Below, in pieces: positions 22,960-35,103 of a stretch of DNA of 64,000 bases (its first letter is position 1; every line of letters starts with the position of its first letter). Source of the stretch: Agarophyton chilense (Eukaryota; Rhodophyta; Florideophyceae; Gracilariales; Gracilariaceae); assembly GCA_030374765.1 (NCBI GenBank), contig JARGXX010000068.1, positions 4,030,001 through 4,094,000 on the forward strand, given 5' to 3'. Both the position numbers and the translations under genes were made by a program. The notes below the pieces were generated by a model. That model was not told the DNA's origin, did not search any database, and saw only the letters and a list, made by a program, of their open reading frames with translations.

Positions 22960-25900
22960 GATGCGTTAAACGCCGGGAGGAAGAACGAGGTCTGGGAAGC
23001 GAATTGAGGGTTTGGAAAGGTTTAGCAGATTTGTAGCATTGAAGTAGATGACAAGGGGTCTCACACTGGGTGAGATAGATGGTGGTAGGTATATGTATTG
23101 CAGTGTTGAGACTGTCAAGAAAAGAGAAAAGTGGTATACGCTGTGAGCGCGTCCGGAGTGATAGGGCTGTCACGCACGCGGTAAGAGCAAAGTTGCACGG
23201 GGGGAGACACGATAAAGTTACGTTGAGCAACAGCCGACGGTTACTGAATTGAACCGTCGCCACGGCGCTTTGTGGAGCACTCGCTGCGTCACGCTGCTCA
23301 ATTCAGCCCATCACGCAAGACGGTGACGTGCGTGACGGTGTGCTCTCAGCTCACACGTGCCCGCACCGCGCTTGCTGCGCTCTGCAGCCCACCCTGGGCC
23401 GCACACATCTCTCGAGTTTCTTTCGTCATCTGGCTTAGATTATACCGTGTCACCCGGCAGCAATTTCGCGTGCGACTGTATCGATTCTACCTTTGTAATA
23501 CACATATCCTGCAGCTTCACATGATGGCACATCGGCTCGCCATCTTTGCTGTGCTTGAAGACTGTTCTCGACGGATGCGAACGACGTCGATGCTGTACAA
23601 GCCACACAAGCATACCCTCGATACTCCGGTGCTGTTTGGCGTGTCATCTTTTTCATCCTTGTGTCACAGCATTTTATCTAAATGTATCGCTTCCTGCCTT
23701 CTCACCACTCTATTGAATCCCCACTCCCAGCTCCCCATCTCGACACAATACTTTTGCGCATTGTAATTCTCCCGCGCGTCCTTCAAATATTGATTCGAGC
23801 ACTTGACAGTGTCATTGGACAACGAATCTTCACTTCACCTGAGCGAAATCTGATATTCCACATAATCCGGGTCTCCTGATAAAGCAGATATCTCACTTGA
23901 TTCGATAATTCTGCATTTCCTGCCAAAAGTCGAGCTTACCTCCGAAAATATCGTACCCAGCTGACTCCCATAAAAATTCAAAATCTGTTTCCACTTTATT
24001 GTACATTACACATGTGAAGCATCATCTGGGCTTTGAAAACAACGTGCGTTTTCTTGTTCATACGTATCAGGCCCTATCGCTCTTTGATTCGCCAAGCAAA
24101 GCATTCTTCCACGAAACATTACCCCTTTGTTGAGTGTACTGTACCTGTAGGTTATGTAGGTTTGCTATTGCTAACCCTCTTACCTTGAGGGCTAAGGGGC
24201 AAGAGTTACATCAAGAAGGATACTGACGACAGAATTTGAATTTCAAGGTTTTCTTTTCACGTTGTGATACTTCATTCCCGACTTCAAAACAGCCAGGAAA
24301 CAACCTCTAATTTTCTTCTAAAGAGACTCTCTTCTTTGGAAGAAGGTGGGCAACCATACCTTTTTTCTAATTTGAACCACACCTGATCAGAGATCTTATG
24401 TGCTGTCTCATGCTGCTTCATAAATGTTTATCATGTAGATTTTCTATCTTGTTTGGCGGATACCTGGGTACATTTACGAACAAATGCTTCGGGTGAAGAC
24501 TCAAGTAGTAAATGCCCTTAGCATACCATTTCTCTTCTACTTTACTATGCTGTATGTGCGACATGGTTACCAAACCATTTTCTCTTTTCATGCTCTTAAG
24601 AAAAGTTTATACGCGTTACTGAGTGAATTTTCATTTCAAAACAGCCAGAAAGCCATCTCATATCTCTCGAGTTGAAGGGGGACCTTCTCTCTCCAATGCT
24701 CCTTAGCTATCCACGACCATAACTCATGTTTTGTTTCTTTTTGTGGCGGCACCTCCGCACGGCGACAGGATCTGACTGACGGGTACCGACAAAGAACGGA
24801 TGTCCATCTTTCTCCACATTTGCTCCACATTCGCCGTGCTTCATGCAGCTGAAAACTGTACAGATGGAAACTTCTGTATTCATCAAGTCGCATCCACGGG
24901 GAAAACGCGTGAGAGAAATAGAGAAGCTATGGTTTAGAAACGGAATGATACCGACACCACACGCACAGCTCCGTTCTTTCTTTTAGTCGTATGCAATTGT
25001 GCTGCCTGGCGCTTGGGGTTCGCATCAAACTCATTATCCTCACTTTTGTATTATTTTTTGTTTAAATTCTTTCCCATAATCTTTGCATGAAAGAGTTTCT
25101 AGTTTTTCGAATCAGTTATATGAAACTATTCGTGGTTCAAAACCAATTGGAACATCTTCAAAAAAGCGCTTTGGCCCAGTAGGTTGAGGTTGTTGAGAGA
25201 AGAGCGCGTGACAAAGATACTCGTACTGTCGCTATCTACAGTACAAGATCATCTGCTGTAAATACGGACTGTACGCATCCGAGAATTCTCGAACGTCTCC
25301 ATTTGTTCGAAATTGAAAAACAACAAATATTGTGAAGCATCTGTCGAATTCCGATTGTCACACCTTGCGTTGATCAACTACAACCGTTGGCAACTTTTCT
25401 TATGGTGCGATGTATCCCTATAGCACTCAAAGCAGAAAATACTGTTTGGGATAAACTTGCCCTGATCTCTGAGCAGTTTCGACCTTCCAAGATGTCGACA
25501 AAAAACACGCAGGTATTAAGCGCACTCAGACAATGGACACCAGTCCAAAATCCAATTCATAGAAACGTTGAGGGGAGAACAATTGCAGATAATGACACAA
25601 GCCGATTGCTTTGACAGCTTACCAATGAGCCAAGAATTCTGCCGAAAGAAGAAAGCAAACAGAGATCGTCCAGCTGGTGGTGGCCATGTGACTACGCGTG
25701 GTAGTTACTACGATGGATGTTGTGATGCTTTCGGGCTCGGTTTCCAAAAAACGGACCAAGCTCGCGTCCAGCTCTTCAGCACGGCGATTGCTATGAGTAT
25801 ACACTGCTATGCGATATCGCATTCAAATTAATCGGAAGGCCAGAGCTTGCGGAACAAGTGGTACAGAGAGGGGGGGATGAGATCGAATCTTCAGCCAGAG

Positions 25901-27330
25901 TACAGACCTGGGTCCTTTTCCTTCTTTCTTTTGCTCGGTCTCTGCAGTACGGCACAGATGTATCATAGACAGGAACGCATCGAAAACCAACGATGCAACG
26001 CTGACGACACATAGTTTCGTTTCTTCTCATCCTTCACAAAAGAGCACTCACTAAGGGTTAATTCTTTTTTCAGAGATAACCTTCTTTGAGAGTGGGCTAA
26101 CAAGTAGCTAGACCCTCCAGTTTTCCCAAGGGAGATTTGAGGAACGAAAAGCGGGTCTCTCAGATTCCTGTAACGACTGACTGTGTTTTCCGTATCCGTC
26201 GGAATGACTACCGTAACATTTTCTTCAAGAGCTGTAAACCCGTTTTCGACTGTTCTGGAGGATTGGACTCCCTATGGAAGCGAAATTATGGCTAATGACC
26301 GAGCAGTATCGGGAAGCAGCCGGTCACGATCACACCCCTGGGTTCTCTCTGCGTACCACCACATCATGTGGCAACACATGGGTTGCCATCAGAAATGCGT
26401 CTTTACAATAGATTCAACGGAGTCCCAGTCACTGTGGACAATAGTCGCCAAAAGTGATCCGCAAGCAGAAGGAACATTTTGGCAAGCTTAACTTCTTCCC
26501 GGGTATCGTCATTGTCATTGTGTCATCAGATTCCTTAGGTCTTCATTATCATTATTACATCATTGTGATTCGCAGTTGCGCTCACCGCGGCGGTCATTCA
26601 AACAACCCTTAGATTCTACTCAGCCACTATGGTGGATCTAGTTTTGGAAAGACTTTCGGCGCCGAAGCCGCGTGAGTTGACTCGTTTCTCAAGTTGGTGT
26701 TTGCGTGATAATGATGGAGTCTGTGTTCACTGTCAAAAACCTCCAACTCAACTCAACCTCGAGATGAAAATGACCACATCCCGCTGAAGAGACAGGACTG
26801 GAAGTGGTTTTATTCATGTAGCATGATGTTGTTTCCAAATCTTAGTCCCAAACAAAGCTTAACAGCTCGACCTGTTCCTTTCCTTGAATAACCTATCTGG
26901 TATAACTGTCTGTTCTTCTGGCCCAACCTGGCGCTTGCGTTTCAGTTCTGGCGCAGACACCAATTCGTCCCAGTTGCGCTAACCTATATCGACCCCCGAA
27001 CATGCCCATCAGATTAGGCCTGCTTTGGCCCAGAATATAATGCGCGTGCTCTTAACGCACATCCTTCGCCCCTACGTAAGCCATGCTTTTATTCGCATAG
27101 CGAGAGAAGCTACTCTGAATCGATGAAGTCCGAATGCCCGAGATTTGCCGAGAGAAATTACGTCCGGGCAGCATCCCATTTCAACTGTCGCCGTTAGCCA
27201 GCAGTCTCCCGAATCGAATGTCATCTGTTGACGATGGCTCGTTAAAGACAGACGCTGCTGTGCGTCTCTAGGTTTCGCCGTTTTTAAAACGGACGGAAGT
27301 TCTTTCCCTCCCTAAGACTCACGCGTCCTT
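22960..27330. other. Long intergenic region without identifiable genes
   Basis: Starts with the upstream region of the pyruvyltransferase fusion gene and ends with that of the secreted protein at 27374. Scattered frames of 60-165 residues (for example 23272-23766 plus, 25387-25614 plus, 26183-26491 plus) show no domain, no signal and no continuation in neighbouring frames. A short frame near 26630-26785 encodes a Cys pair (CVHC) but is too short to judge. No RNA gene or element ends were seen. Confidence 0.4.
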
Positions 27331-27373
27331 TTTGTTCCTCTCCAATTCAAGTCATCTGGAACCATATTTGACC

Positions 27374-28783
27374 ATGGCTCGCGTGCATGCTCTGATGTAT
27401 TCAATACTTGCACTACTGCTTGCCTTCACCTGTGTGTTCGCCAAGCGTGATGATTGGGACACGGCTTCGAATGTAGCACCCATCGAGATCCGTCAGCCGT
27501 CGATGGTGCTCATATCAATTGACTCTACTGATGTAGTGAAGATTGTCAAACAGCTGCATTCAGTTGTTACGGAGGTCGTCAGAGACTTCCGTGAAATGAT
27601 GAGTTTAGAGCCATCGGCAGAAAGTGAGGAAATCCTCGATGAGTCGGCCTCAGAAGAAGCGCCTGAACTCACATATGAACCTGGAGATGAGATTGTGACG
27701 GCCTCCTCAACACCCTCGGCCTCTGCAGCCCCGTCACCTACGCTTGCTAGCACTCCTCCAGCTGCAGTTGCACTCCGGGCAAGACATTGGGGCAGCGCAG
27801 CGAGATCATCAATGCATTCGTATGAAGAAGAGTCTGAAGCAACTTCTGAACTTGAGGAAGAAGGTTCTTTTGAGGCTACTGCCGTTGAGGAGGTAGCGAT
27901 GGAGGAAACCGTCGGAAAGGAAACTGTAGTGAAGGAAACTGTTGTGGAGGAAACCGCAGTGGAGGAAATTTCTATCGAGGTGACTGCCGTTCAGGAAGTT
28001 TCCACCGAGAAAGCCAAGGAAGAGATCTTTGAAGCTTCCCCAACTCCGAAATACAGATCAGCAGTTGACGCCCCCCTTCCTCCTAAACAATCTCCAAAAC
28101 CGTCGATTTCGCCCTCACCCTCCGCTTCATTATCATCTTCACCCCGACCTTCGCCATCCCCGAAAGAGAAACCTCTACGCACATTAACTTTTGGGTACAA
28201 GGGTTATACAGATTCTGTAGTGCTACTTTTACCTGATTCAGGCGAGACTGTGGAGGAGATGGAATCCTTTGTGGATCAGCTCCGCGAAGCAGGCTTCCTT
28301 AGAACCAAATTTATCGCTGTGCAACCCAATGATATCTGGATTCGCAGTAAGAAAGAGAAAGAACCTTCGTGGTTTGACGCATCGGACGAAACACTGGGGC
28401 CTCTTCGTGAGGCTCAAATACTCCGCGCGACAAAGAGGGTCATGAAGGTCCTGCGCAGTCGTCGCCCAACCATAATTGGCTTTGGTCAAGGTGGAGCGAT
28501 AGCCCTAACCGCGTACATGAGATACGGGGTAGACGGGGTAGTTAGCTCTTGTGGTGGACTACCTTTGCTGTCTACGTACCCTAGAGAAATGACGGATGAC
28601 AGCAAGCATAGCATGGGATTGATCGTTGGAGGAGACCATTTACTCAGCGGAGTAGAGCGCATGGAGAATTCGGGCCGAGAGGTTGTGTTTTTGAGAACGA
28701 ACCAGCCGAAGGAAAATGGCCGCTTTAAGGACGAGGTCATCGGCTACGTGATTGGCGTTCTTAACCGTGCTATTGCCACATAA
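27374..28783 (+). CDS. Secreted protein with acyl-protein-thioesterase-like domain lacking its catalytic serine
   Basis: I choose the ATG at 27374 (context GACCATGGC) over the in-frame upstream one at 27332, giving 469 residues. Residues 1-23 are a clear signal peptide (ALMYSILALLLAFTCVFA core). Residues about 70-215 are acidic and contain degenerate VVEETAVEE-type repeats. Residues 223-265 are a Pro/Ser linker. Residues about 270-465 resemble the phospholipase/carboxylesterase (acyl-protein thioesterase) alpha/beta hydrolase fold: SWFD at 332-335 and IIGFGQGGAIALTAY at 367-381. In active members that motif is GFSQGG; here the nucleophile Ser is Gly (370). The usual C-terminal catalytic His segment is also not recognisable. 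It is therefore probably a secreted, non-catalytic binding or structural protein of the cell surface. The fold assignment is fairly sure, the role unknown. Confidence 0.75.
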   Translation: MARVHALMYSILALLLAFTCVFAKRDDWDTASNVAPIEIRQPSMVLISIDSTDVVKIVKQLHSVVTEVVRDFREMMSLEPSAESEEILDESASEEAPELTYEPGDEIVTASSTPSASAAPSPTLASTPPAAVALRARHWGSAARSSMHSYEEESEATSELEEEGSFEATAVEEVAMEETVGKETVVKETVVEETAVEEISIEVTAVQEVSTEKAKEEIFEASPTPKYRSAVDAPLPPKQSPKPSISPSPSASLSSSPRPSPSPKEKPLRTLTFGYKGYTDSVVLLLPDSGETVEEMESFVDQLREAGFLRTKFIAVQPNDIWIRSKKEKEPSWFDASDETLGPLREAQILRATKRVMKVLRSRRPTIIGFGQGGAIALTAYMRYGVDGVVSSCGGLPLLSTYPREMTDDSKHSMGLIVGGDHLLSGVERMENSGREVVFLRTNQPKENGRFKDEVIGYVIGVLNRAIAT

Positions 28784-29967
28784 GCTGTGGAACCATTTGG
28801 ACAAAGTTGTGAATCTTTCCTATCCTCAAACAGTTTTGTTTAGTAAGCATTCTTGGTCCTTATACTGAAACTAAACGTTTCCCTGTAACAAAAGCAAACG
28901 GACACCCCCGTTGATTTTTGCGTCATAATGGGCCTACCGCTTGAAGATGAGGATGGGCTGGGTGACCGCGACAAATCTGCAAAAAGGCCGGCAAACCCTC
29001 GCTTTCCAAATCACGTTTGATAGGAAGCACAATAGCTCTTCTCTTAAACAGAAAAATATACTTACACCTAGAAGTAGCATGGTTAGAGCCTGAAAGCGGA
29101 GCTCGTTTTTGTTGGAATTGATAGTTTGATACTTGAAGTATCGCATTCGTCGGATGTGATGTGAATGGTGATACCTGCGAACTATTCAAAAACGTAGTGA
29201 AAATGAAACTAGCCCATAGCAACATGATAAAAAACAAGCGAGAAAGAGCTTCGTTGTCCGACACTCCCGTTGGACAGTTTCCGCCTACCATATCCGGCTG
29301 AACTTCTTATATGCTTTCTCAAAAGCTGGTTACCTCTCATGTGCTTGAAGAAATCATGTGGCTTCTATGGCCCTCGATTAAAAACGAAGTGCTTGAGTAT
29401 CTGGAGAATCACGTCGAAGCGCATTTTCCAATCCTTCACGGTGTGCTTCATTCCTCCTGTCCTATGAGCTGGCGAGGGCACCAGCAAGGAAAATGTTTGC
29501 TGACGTTTTGTGAGTGGAGAAGCTACTTGATCAAAGGAAGAGTCGCAAAGAATGCAAGCAAACGCATAGCTGAATCGCACAGCTAGCTCATCGCTGTCGC
29601 TGCTTTATTTTGGATTTCCATGAAAAGTAGATTCAAGGATTGCGTCTTGTCACAACTGTTTCACATGGATTAAAAGAGATACAGAGCAGGCAATAGCTAT
29701 TTTCAAAGACGATCAACGAAGCAATCTCAGACCTATCAGCAACTGGTTTCCGATGGTTGTGTATTTTTAATATTATGCAATGTTTCTCTCTTTATCTCTA
29801 TCCTCCTTTGCGATATTCGGTGTTTCTGTTCCACGGGAGATTACAAACGCATAATATTCTTTGCGTAAGGGATTTCATAGACGCTGACGCTATCTAAAGC
29901 AAACGACTAAAATCCTCAAAACGAGAAAAGATCACATGAGGCTTCTATGTCCTATGTGACAATGAGA
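28784..29967. other. Intergenic; possible minus-strand fragments
   Basis: Contains frames on the minus strand (29291-28923, 122 residues, with a hydrophobic segment; and 29580-29365) that could be exons of an unrecognised gene, and an overlapping plus-strand frame (29311-29586). No domain or convincing splice pattern could be fixed. Confidence 0.3.
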
Positions 29968-30881
29968 CTATTCCACTTTGGTGCCAACAGCCCAATGGTA
30001 TATAAACGTAGCATGGGTTGTGAAATCATCAGGGTGTGTCCAAGTTTTCCCCTTCTCAAAAACTTTGCTGATATGGGGATCAATACTGCTGACCTGAAAT
30101 CCAGCGGATCGAATAAGATTGAAAAGTAACTGTCGATTCCACGTGTAAAGATGTTGATTAGTATCATCCTTATTGACACTTCCAGCGTACTGCACTCCTT
30201 CATTCTTGACGCCGATCATCTGCATGATTATTCGCCGGACATAGACACAGAGAGGTAAGTATCTATTGCTTGTGGGCAATTTAAAAAAGAAAAAGATGTA
30301 CGTACCACACGACCACCTTTCCGAACTTTTCTTGCCATTTCTCGAAGTTCAGTGAGAGGACACTCGAAATGTTCTATGGCGCTTGTTGAAAACAGAAAAT
30401 CGACACTGTTATCAGGGACGTCTTCAGGATAAGAAAATGTCTCCACCTTACCAGGATAGTTTTTGTGTATGGAACCTCTGGCGATCGGATTGATCTCAAC
30501 TGCAATGCGACGGGAAACGTTTAGAGAAGCCAAAATATGACCACCACCAGCTCCAAGGTCTGCCACGGTGTCAGTAGGCTTCACGTCCAAAAACTTGTTC
30601 CAATCCTTTGAGGAAGCTTTTTCTCGGCCCAGTTGAGTCTGCCACTGAAAGTAATTATTATCATAATGCGTAGTTACCTGATCTACCTTTCCAGTGACAG
30701 GTAATCGACATCCTGGCCCGCAACAGATTTTTGACAAGTCCCGTGGACGTGCCATGGATAGAATGAGAGTCGGGGAGTAAAGTGCCACGGTGCCATTGAG
30801 TGCGAGGAGAACAAAGGGGAGTAAAGCGATTGTTGTAAAAAATCGCAGGCGACGCCTGTGAGCTGGTGAGGGTTTGGTCAT
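29968..30881 (-). CDS. Signal-anchored class I SAM-dependent methyltransferase, one intron
   Basis: I start at 30881 (G at -3), the first Met before a type II signal anchor: RRRLRF then a hydrophobic stretch at residues 15-35. A more upstream in-frame Met at 31034 is possible. The catalytic domain has motif I VADLGAGGGHI (105-115), an acidic residue after strand 2 (AVEINP, 127-132) and VDFLFSTSAIEHF (160-172). The frame would end in a few codons unless an 86-bp intron is removed: 30305-30220, donor GTACGT, acceptor ATGCAG, phase 0. Exon 2 (30219-29968) then supplies HLYTWNRQLLFNLIRSAGF, a normal C-terminal part of this fold. Total is about 275 residues. The anchor suggests the Golgi lumen and a polysaccharide or lipid substrate; the substrate is not visible. 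Other acceptors are possible but give the wrong phase. Confidence 0.7.
30220..30305 (-). other. Intron of the methyltransferase gene
   Basis: Begins GTACGT right after the GGRV codons and ends ATGCAG. Removing it joins two methyltransferase-like reading frames in phase 0. It is pyrimidine-rich near its 5' half. The inference rests on protein continuity only. Confidence 0.55.
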
Positions 30882-31105
30882 GACGGGCGTTACGAAGAAC
30901 AGAAAAATGTGTTTGCAGCAGGATGCTGCCTTGCTTGAAGGGCAAGGCTGACAGCGGCTGTGTTGGACTTGACGGGTGTGACTGAACTCGCACTTGAAGG
31001 ACGATAGATCATGAGTAGAGGCTGTTGAAGTCACAGCAAGGCCTGGCTGAATTGTATCGCTAGCAAGCTATGAACGGGAAACCAGTGTCTACACGCCCGG
31101 AGGAT

Positions 31106-31483
31106 TGGCCTCACTTGAGGCCAGCTTGGCCTCATATGAGGCCAGAATTTCTCTTAAAAAGAAACTGAAATTCATTCAAGATATGAATTTTCAAATTTAG
31201 AGCAAAAAGGAAGAAAACAAAAATAAAAACCAGATACTTTTGGTGTAGCAAACTTAAGTAGTCGCAAAAAAACAACCAAATATTTTTGGCCTCAAACGAT
31301 CCAAAAAAAATCGAAAGGAAATACCTCTTTCAATCATCTAGTAATGCATACTTCAAATGTTGAAGCCATCAAATGAAGAGTATTCAGCAATATGTTTCAG
31401 TTATGCAGAGCTTGTAGATTGCATTTATTGCTTAAATACAAAAAAAGGCCTCATATGAGGCCAATTGACCTCACATGAGGCCA
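31106..31483. mobile_element. 378-bp non-coding inverted-repeat element (MITE-like)
   Basis: The left end (31106-31144) has two consecutive GGCCTCANNTGAGGCC palindromes, and the right end (31447-31483) has the same pair in inverted order; the inner palindrome GGCCTCATATGAGGCC is perfect at both ends. The AT-rich interior has no open frame. No target duplication is obvious. It sits about 70-225 bp upstream of the methyltransferase start, so it could affect that promoter. Confidence 0.65.
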
Positions 31484-33940
31484 TCGGCCGTATAGGCACT
31501 AAAAACAAGGAGTGAAAATAGACAACGTACACGTCGTATAAAAATTACACGGATAGTAAACTTTTCGTCATCTTTCATTTCCATTTCCCACATACTTCGA
31601 AATTCATAATATTAAAAAGTTCTTTCTCCGGTTGAGCTGGTTGAGACGGTTTCTACAGATCAAAAGCCATGAAATGCCAGTTACCACGACCTTCGATATC
31701 TAAGTTCAAACACTTCCTGAGGCCTGTTCTTAACAAGCGGGACTTCACTGTGAATCACGCGTGAATAACACATTTAGCGATGAGATTGGTTGTCTACAAA
31801 AAATCCCTTTCTGTTTTTAAAAGAACCTATCTAAATGCATTTGGGACGTGTTTTTAGACCCCGCTTCAAATATTTTGGACCAAATCTGGACTAAGTTTAA
31901 GCTGTGCATGCAAGGATACTACACGTATTCAGTACCAATCAGAGTGCGGGTGAGCTTTCGGAGAGCGTGAGAAACGTAAAATCGTCGCAATATAGCGTTT
32001 GATCCACGCCACAACAAACTGCTTTGTCAACAGCACTTGAATAATGCCCGACCCTAATACATCATCGTTGAAATCGCAATTTGCAGCCTCTGTATTGTCG
32101 CTAGGGACACTTTCGTGCCCGAACGCATCCACAAAAGTTTAAGTCGAACCCATCGCTTTATGCTCTAACCCGATATTACCACAGAATCTAAACAAAAAAT
32201 AACCGTCGTCATGTACTACGACAAATAAGTCTTATCTACAATGCAGCCTACGAATTTCTAAGTTAATGAAAGACAAAATGAAAAACAAATCCCAAAACAA
32301 AGCAACTTCCGTAACAACGAAAAATGTTCAACAGAACCCAAGCAATCTTTACTACACAACTTCAACTTTGAAGATCTTAACCGGGCAGAAAGGTTCAAAT
32401 CTTTTCTTTAGGACGGAAAAGTGAAAATGCTACAGCAGATAAGCAAAGATTGGAAACAAAAAATATGTAATAAATCTAAATCTGAACTGGTTTCCAAGAT
32501 GATGTGACATGTTTGCATACAGACCCACAACGGAACGATTTACACTTGTTTGTTCAACGGAAACAAGGAAATTAATGAATAATTTCGTTGGGAGAAGGAT
32601 GCGATGTAAGGTTTTCAAATGCGATGTTCTTGCCGAAATATGTTCTTTGATTCAGAATGTCGCTGATTTGGAGAGAGCCGTAATAATGCAGAATATTTTT
32701 CTAGCGATCCAAAGGGTTTCCATTGTGAATGTCGATAAACGAGGGGCATCGAAGCCGGACTTTCGTTTGAACGAATTTGCGCGCCTGGTTGTTTTACTGA
32801 ACAGACAACGAGCTATGACGATATGCTCTACTGAAAGCATCTGGTGTGAAGCTCAGTCGAGTTGAACTTGATGCACTCGTATCTTGTGAGAAATTTTGGT
32901 CTGTAATTGAAACCTGATTGAACAATAAGCATGTGGACTCACGCAAATGTTCCAAAGGGTTTTAGAATGATGTTGATTCTAACCATCCGGCATTGTTTCA
33001 CAGAACCGCTTCCGTACTGACGAACCAGTTCTTCCAGGTATAGAGAAGATTTATAAAGGTGAGGGAAAAGTGGGCAGCGCCAGGACAAAGTGATCCTAAG
33101 AGAATCAACAGGTTCTTACAAATAACTTCCGCGGGAGATCTAACAATGGATCCGATGCGGGTTCTAGTGTTTTTATTCTGGGGAAGGTAGGTACAACAGA
33201 GGGGCATGTGGATCTGCTGCAGGCTGTTTCGAAGTTAACCGAGGATGGAAAGGGTGAAAGCGAAGAAGGTGTAGCGGGAATTGATAAGGATGATGATAAA
33301 TACAATTCCATTGGTCAGAAGAGCCGAAATTCTGGACGCAAGAGTGAAGACGATAAGAGCATTTCATCATAGATAATGGATTCATTTCAGATGAGTATGA
33401 AGGAATCACTCGAAATGCAAAACGCCCAGCATAGTGCAAACACAGAGAAAAACAATTGAGTCTCGGAACAGGCAGAGGAGGAAGCTAAGATGATGGAAAA
33501 CGTTATGAAAAGCGCGCAGCGTTATGAGAAAGCATTAGAGTTCGACGATGAAATCCAGGAGTTCGGGCGATTTCTTCTTGAGCGTAACAAAAACCGTTTT
33601 AAGACATATTACGAAAGATGAATTGACGGTGAGAGCGCATCTAGATCCACCGAATCGAAGGGAGATGGCTAAGCTGTTTCTTTTCTCTTTCTGCTTTTCA
33701 AGTGATCGTTGTAAGACCGAGCTTATAGTATATACTGTGATCATGGTGAAGTTCTATGATACGTCACCGGGTGGTGGTGAGAAAAGATCACAAAACCGTG
33801 GTGCTTACATGAATATATCTGCAGAAAATACGTGCCTTAATTTTTCAAACCGTTAGAGACGTTTCACGGCAACTTTTCAATCTCCGGGTTTCTCCTGCAA
33901 CCAGTCGGTCAAGATCGCTCTCAACCATTCCATCTAGCTT
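31484..33940. other. No identifiable gene
   Basis: Short frames only, none with a domain. Plus-strand frames at 32509-32865 and 33548-33856 look coding-like but match nothing I know, and they may be exons or remnants. Confidence 0.35.
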
Positions 33941-34228
33941 TCCTGCCGTCAAGCCATCCAGCTCCTTGCAGCCAGTCAATCAAGCTCGCCTTCAGCCAGT
34001 CCATCCAGCTCCCCTGCAGGCAGTCAATCGAGCTCTACGGAACCAACTCCGGCACCATCTGCAACCCCATGTGTTTGTCCCAACTGCTTCAGTTGTGCAG
34101 GCGTTGATGACGATGAAAACTCCATGTGCAATCTTGAACAATCGACAAATGACGCAGAATTCGATCCATGCGAAGAAGGAGGAAATAGTTTCTGGCAAGC
34201 TGCTGGACTTTTTAATGATTTCCAATGA
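33941..34228 (+). pseudogene. Ser/Pro-rich, Cys-containing protein fragment
   Basis: A frame opening after a TAG near 33936 and ending at TGA 34226-34228 gives ASPSSSPAGSQSSS-type repeats followed by CVCPNCFSCAG and a short acidic C-terminus. The underlying DNA shows degenerate repeats of about 30 bp (CAGCCAGTC... units). There is no start codon in frame before the repeats, so it is either a 3' exon or a truncated gene of a secreted, cell-wall-type protein. Confidence 0.35.
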
Positions 34229-34338
34229 TGCTCGCCCACTTCAAACTGCAAGGCAGTTTTTATCCCCACTCGTTTTGGAGTGCCTTAGGAATCCCACGAA
34301 ATGACGTTCATTTGTTCAACGAAATGCGGCACTTCTTG

Positions 34339-35103
34339 TTATGAAATCAGGTACGCTGACGGGAAAAGTAACGTTTGTTCCCTATTATTGGAACAGTCCT
34401 TTAATGATGACGGCGATCCAGACACCGACGACTTGTTCTGAAAATCTGGCCGTTTTGTGGTGTTGGGGCAGTGATCAAGGTCCAGGTATGAAGGCTCAGT
34501 GTGAACCAGTGTTGCGATTGCAAGCTCTCGACCAGTGGCAGTGAATTCCACTATTTGAACACCCACAGAGGTATGTGAATCGATGATTGTATTGTCGGAG
34601 AGCGCGGATGAAACAGATGTATCTTTGCTGTCGAAAGAAAGTTGATGAACGATTCGTCTTATACGAAGGTCAATGAAAATTGCACTTGTCTGTCCAGAAT
34701 CGAGAATGAGGCCATCCGATGGTTCTTTAGCATGGTAAGGTGGCAGTAGTCTTGCTACAGCGGTGCGGTGAATGAACTTGCTATGTACCAGTTCAAGTTC
34801 GTCCATGGTTGTATTGAAGCGATAGCTGTGACCTTCAAAAGACAGGATGTACACTGGCATTCCTCGCATGGTTCAATTGCTGACGATCATCAACTTATTG
34901 TGATACGTAAACACTGCATCTTCAGTAAGCGCGTCGAAAAAGGTCACAGTGCCATCAATCGTGGAGACTATCAGCAATTGAAGACGTACCGTAGACGTCT
35001 GCAATGCGGCAGAGTTGGAACCAGATGTTGGAGATTTTGAGAACGTTTGCGCGTGCGCACATGGTAAGATTCTGTCGATGAGATTAAGGGCATAGAGAAC
35101 CAA
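34339..35103 (-). pseudogene. Possible WD40-like beta-propeller protein with in-frame TGA
   Basis: Two minus-strand open stretches (35103-34873 and 34869-34339) lie in the same frame, separated only by TGA at 34873-34875. The first includes LLIVSTIDGTVTFFDA, which looks like a WD-repeat blade; the second contains ILSFEGHSYRF and repeated strand-like segments. The family assignment is weak. It may be a decayed or intron-containing host gene. Confidence 0.35.

Noticed and set aside
27332-27373. Upstream in-frame Met as start of the secreted protein
   Set aside because: Starting there buries the signal peptide; the ATG at 27374 has a better context and places the hydrophobic core correctly.
31106-31483. 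CRISPR-like array
   Set aside because: The repeats are palindromes at two ends of an element, not regularly spaced with spacers, and the DNA is eukaryotic.
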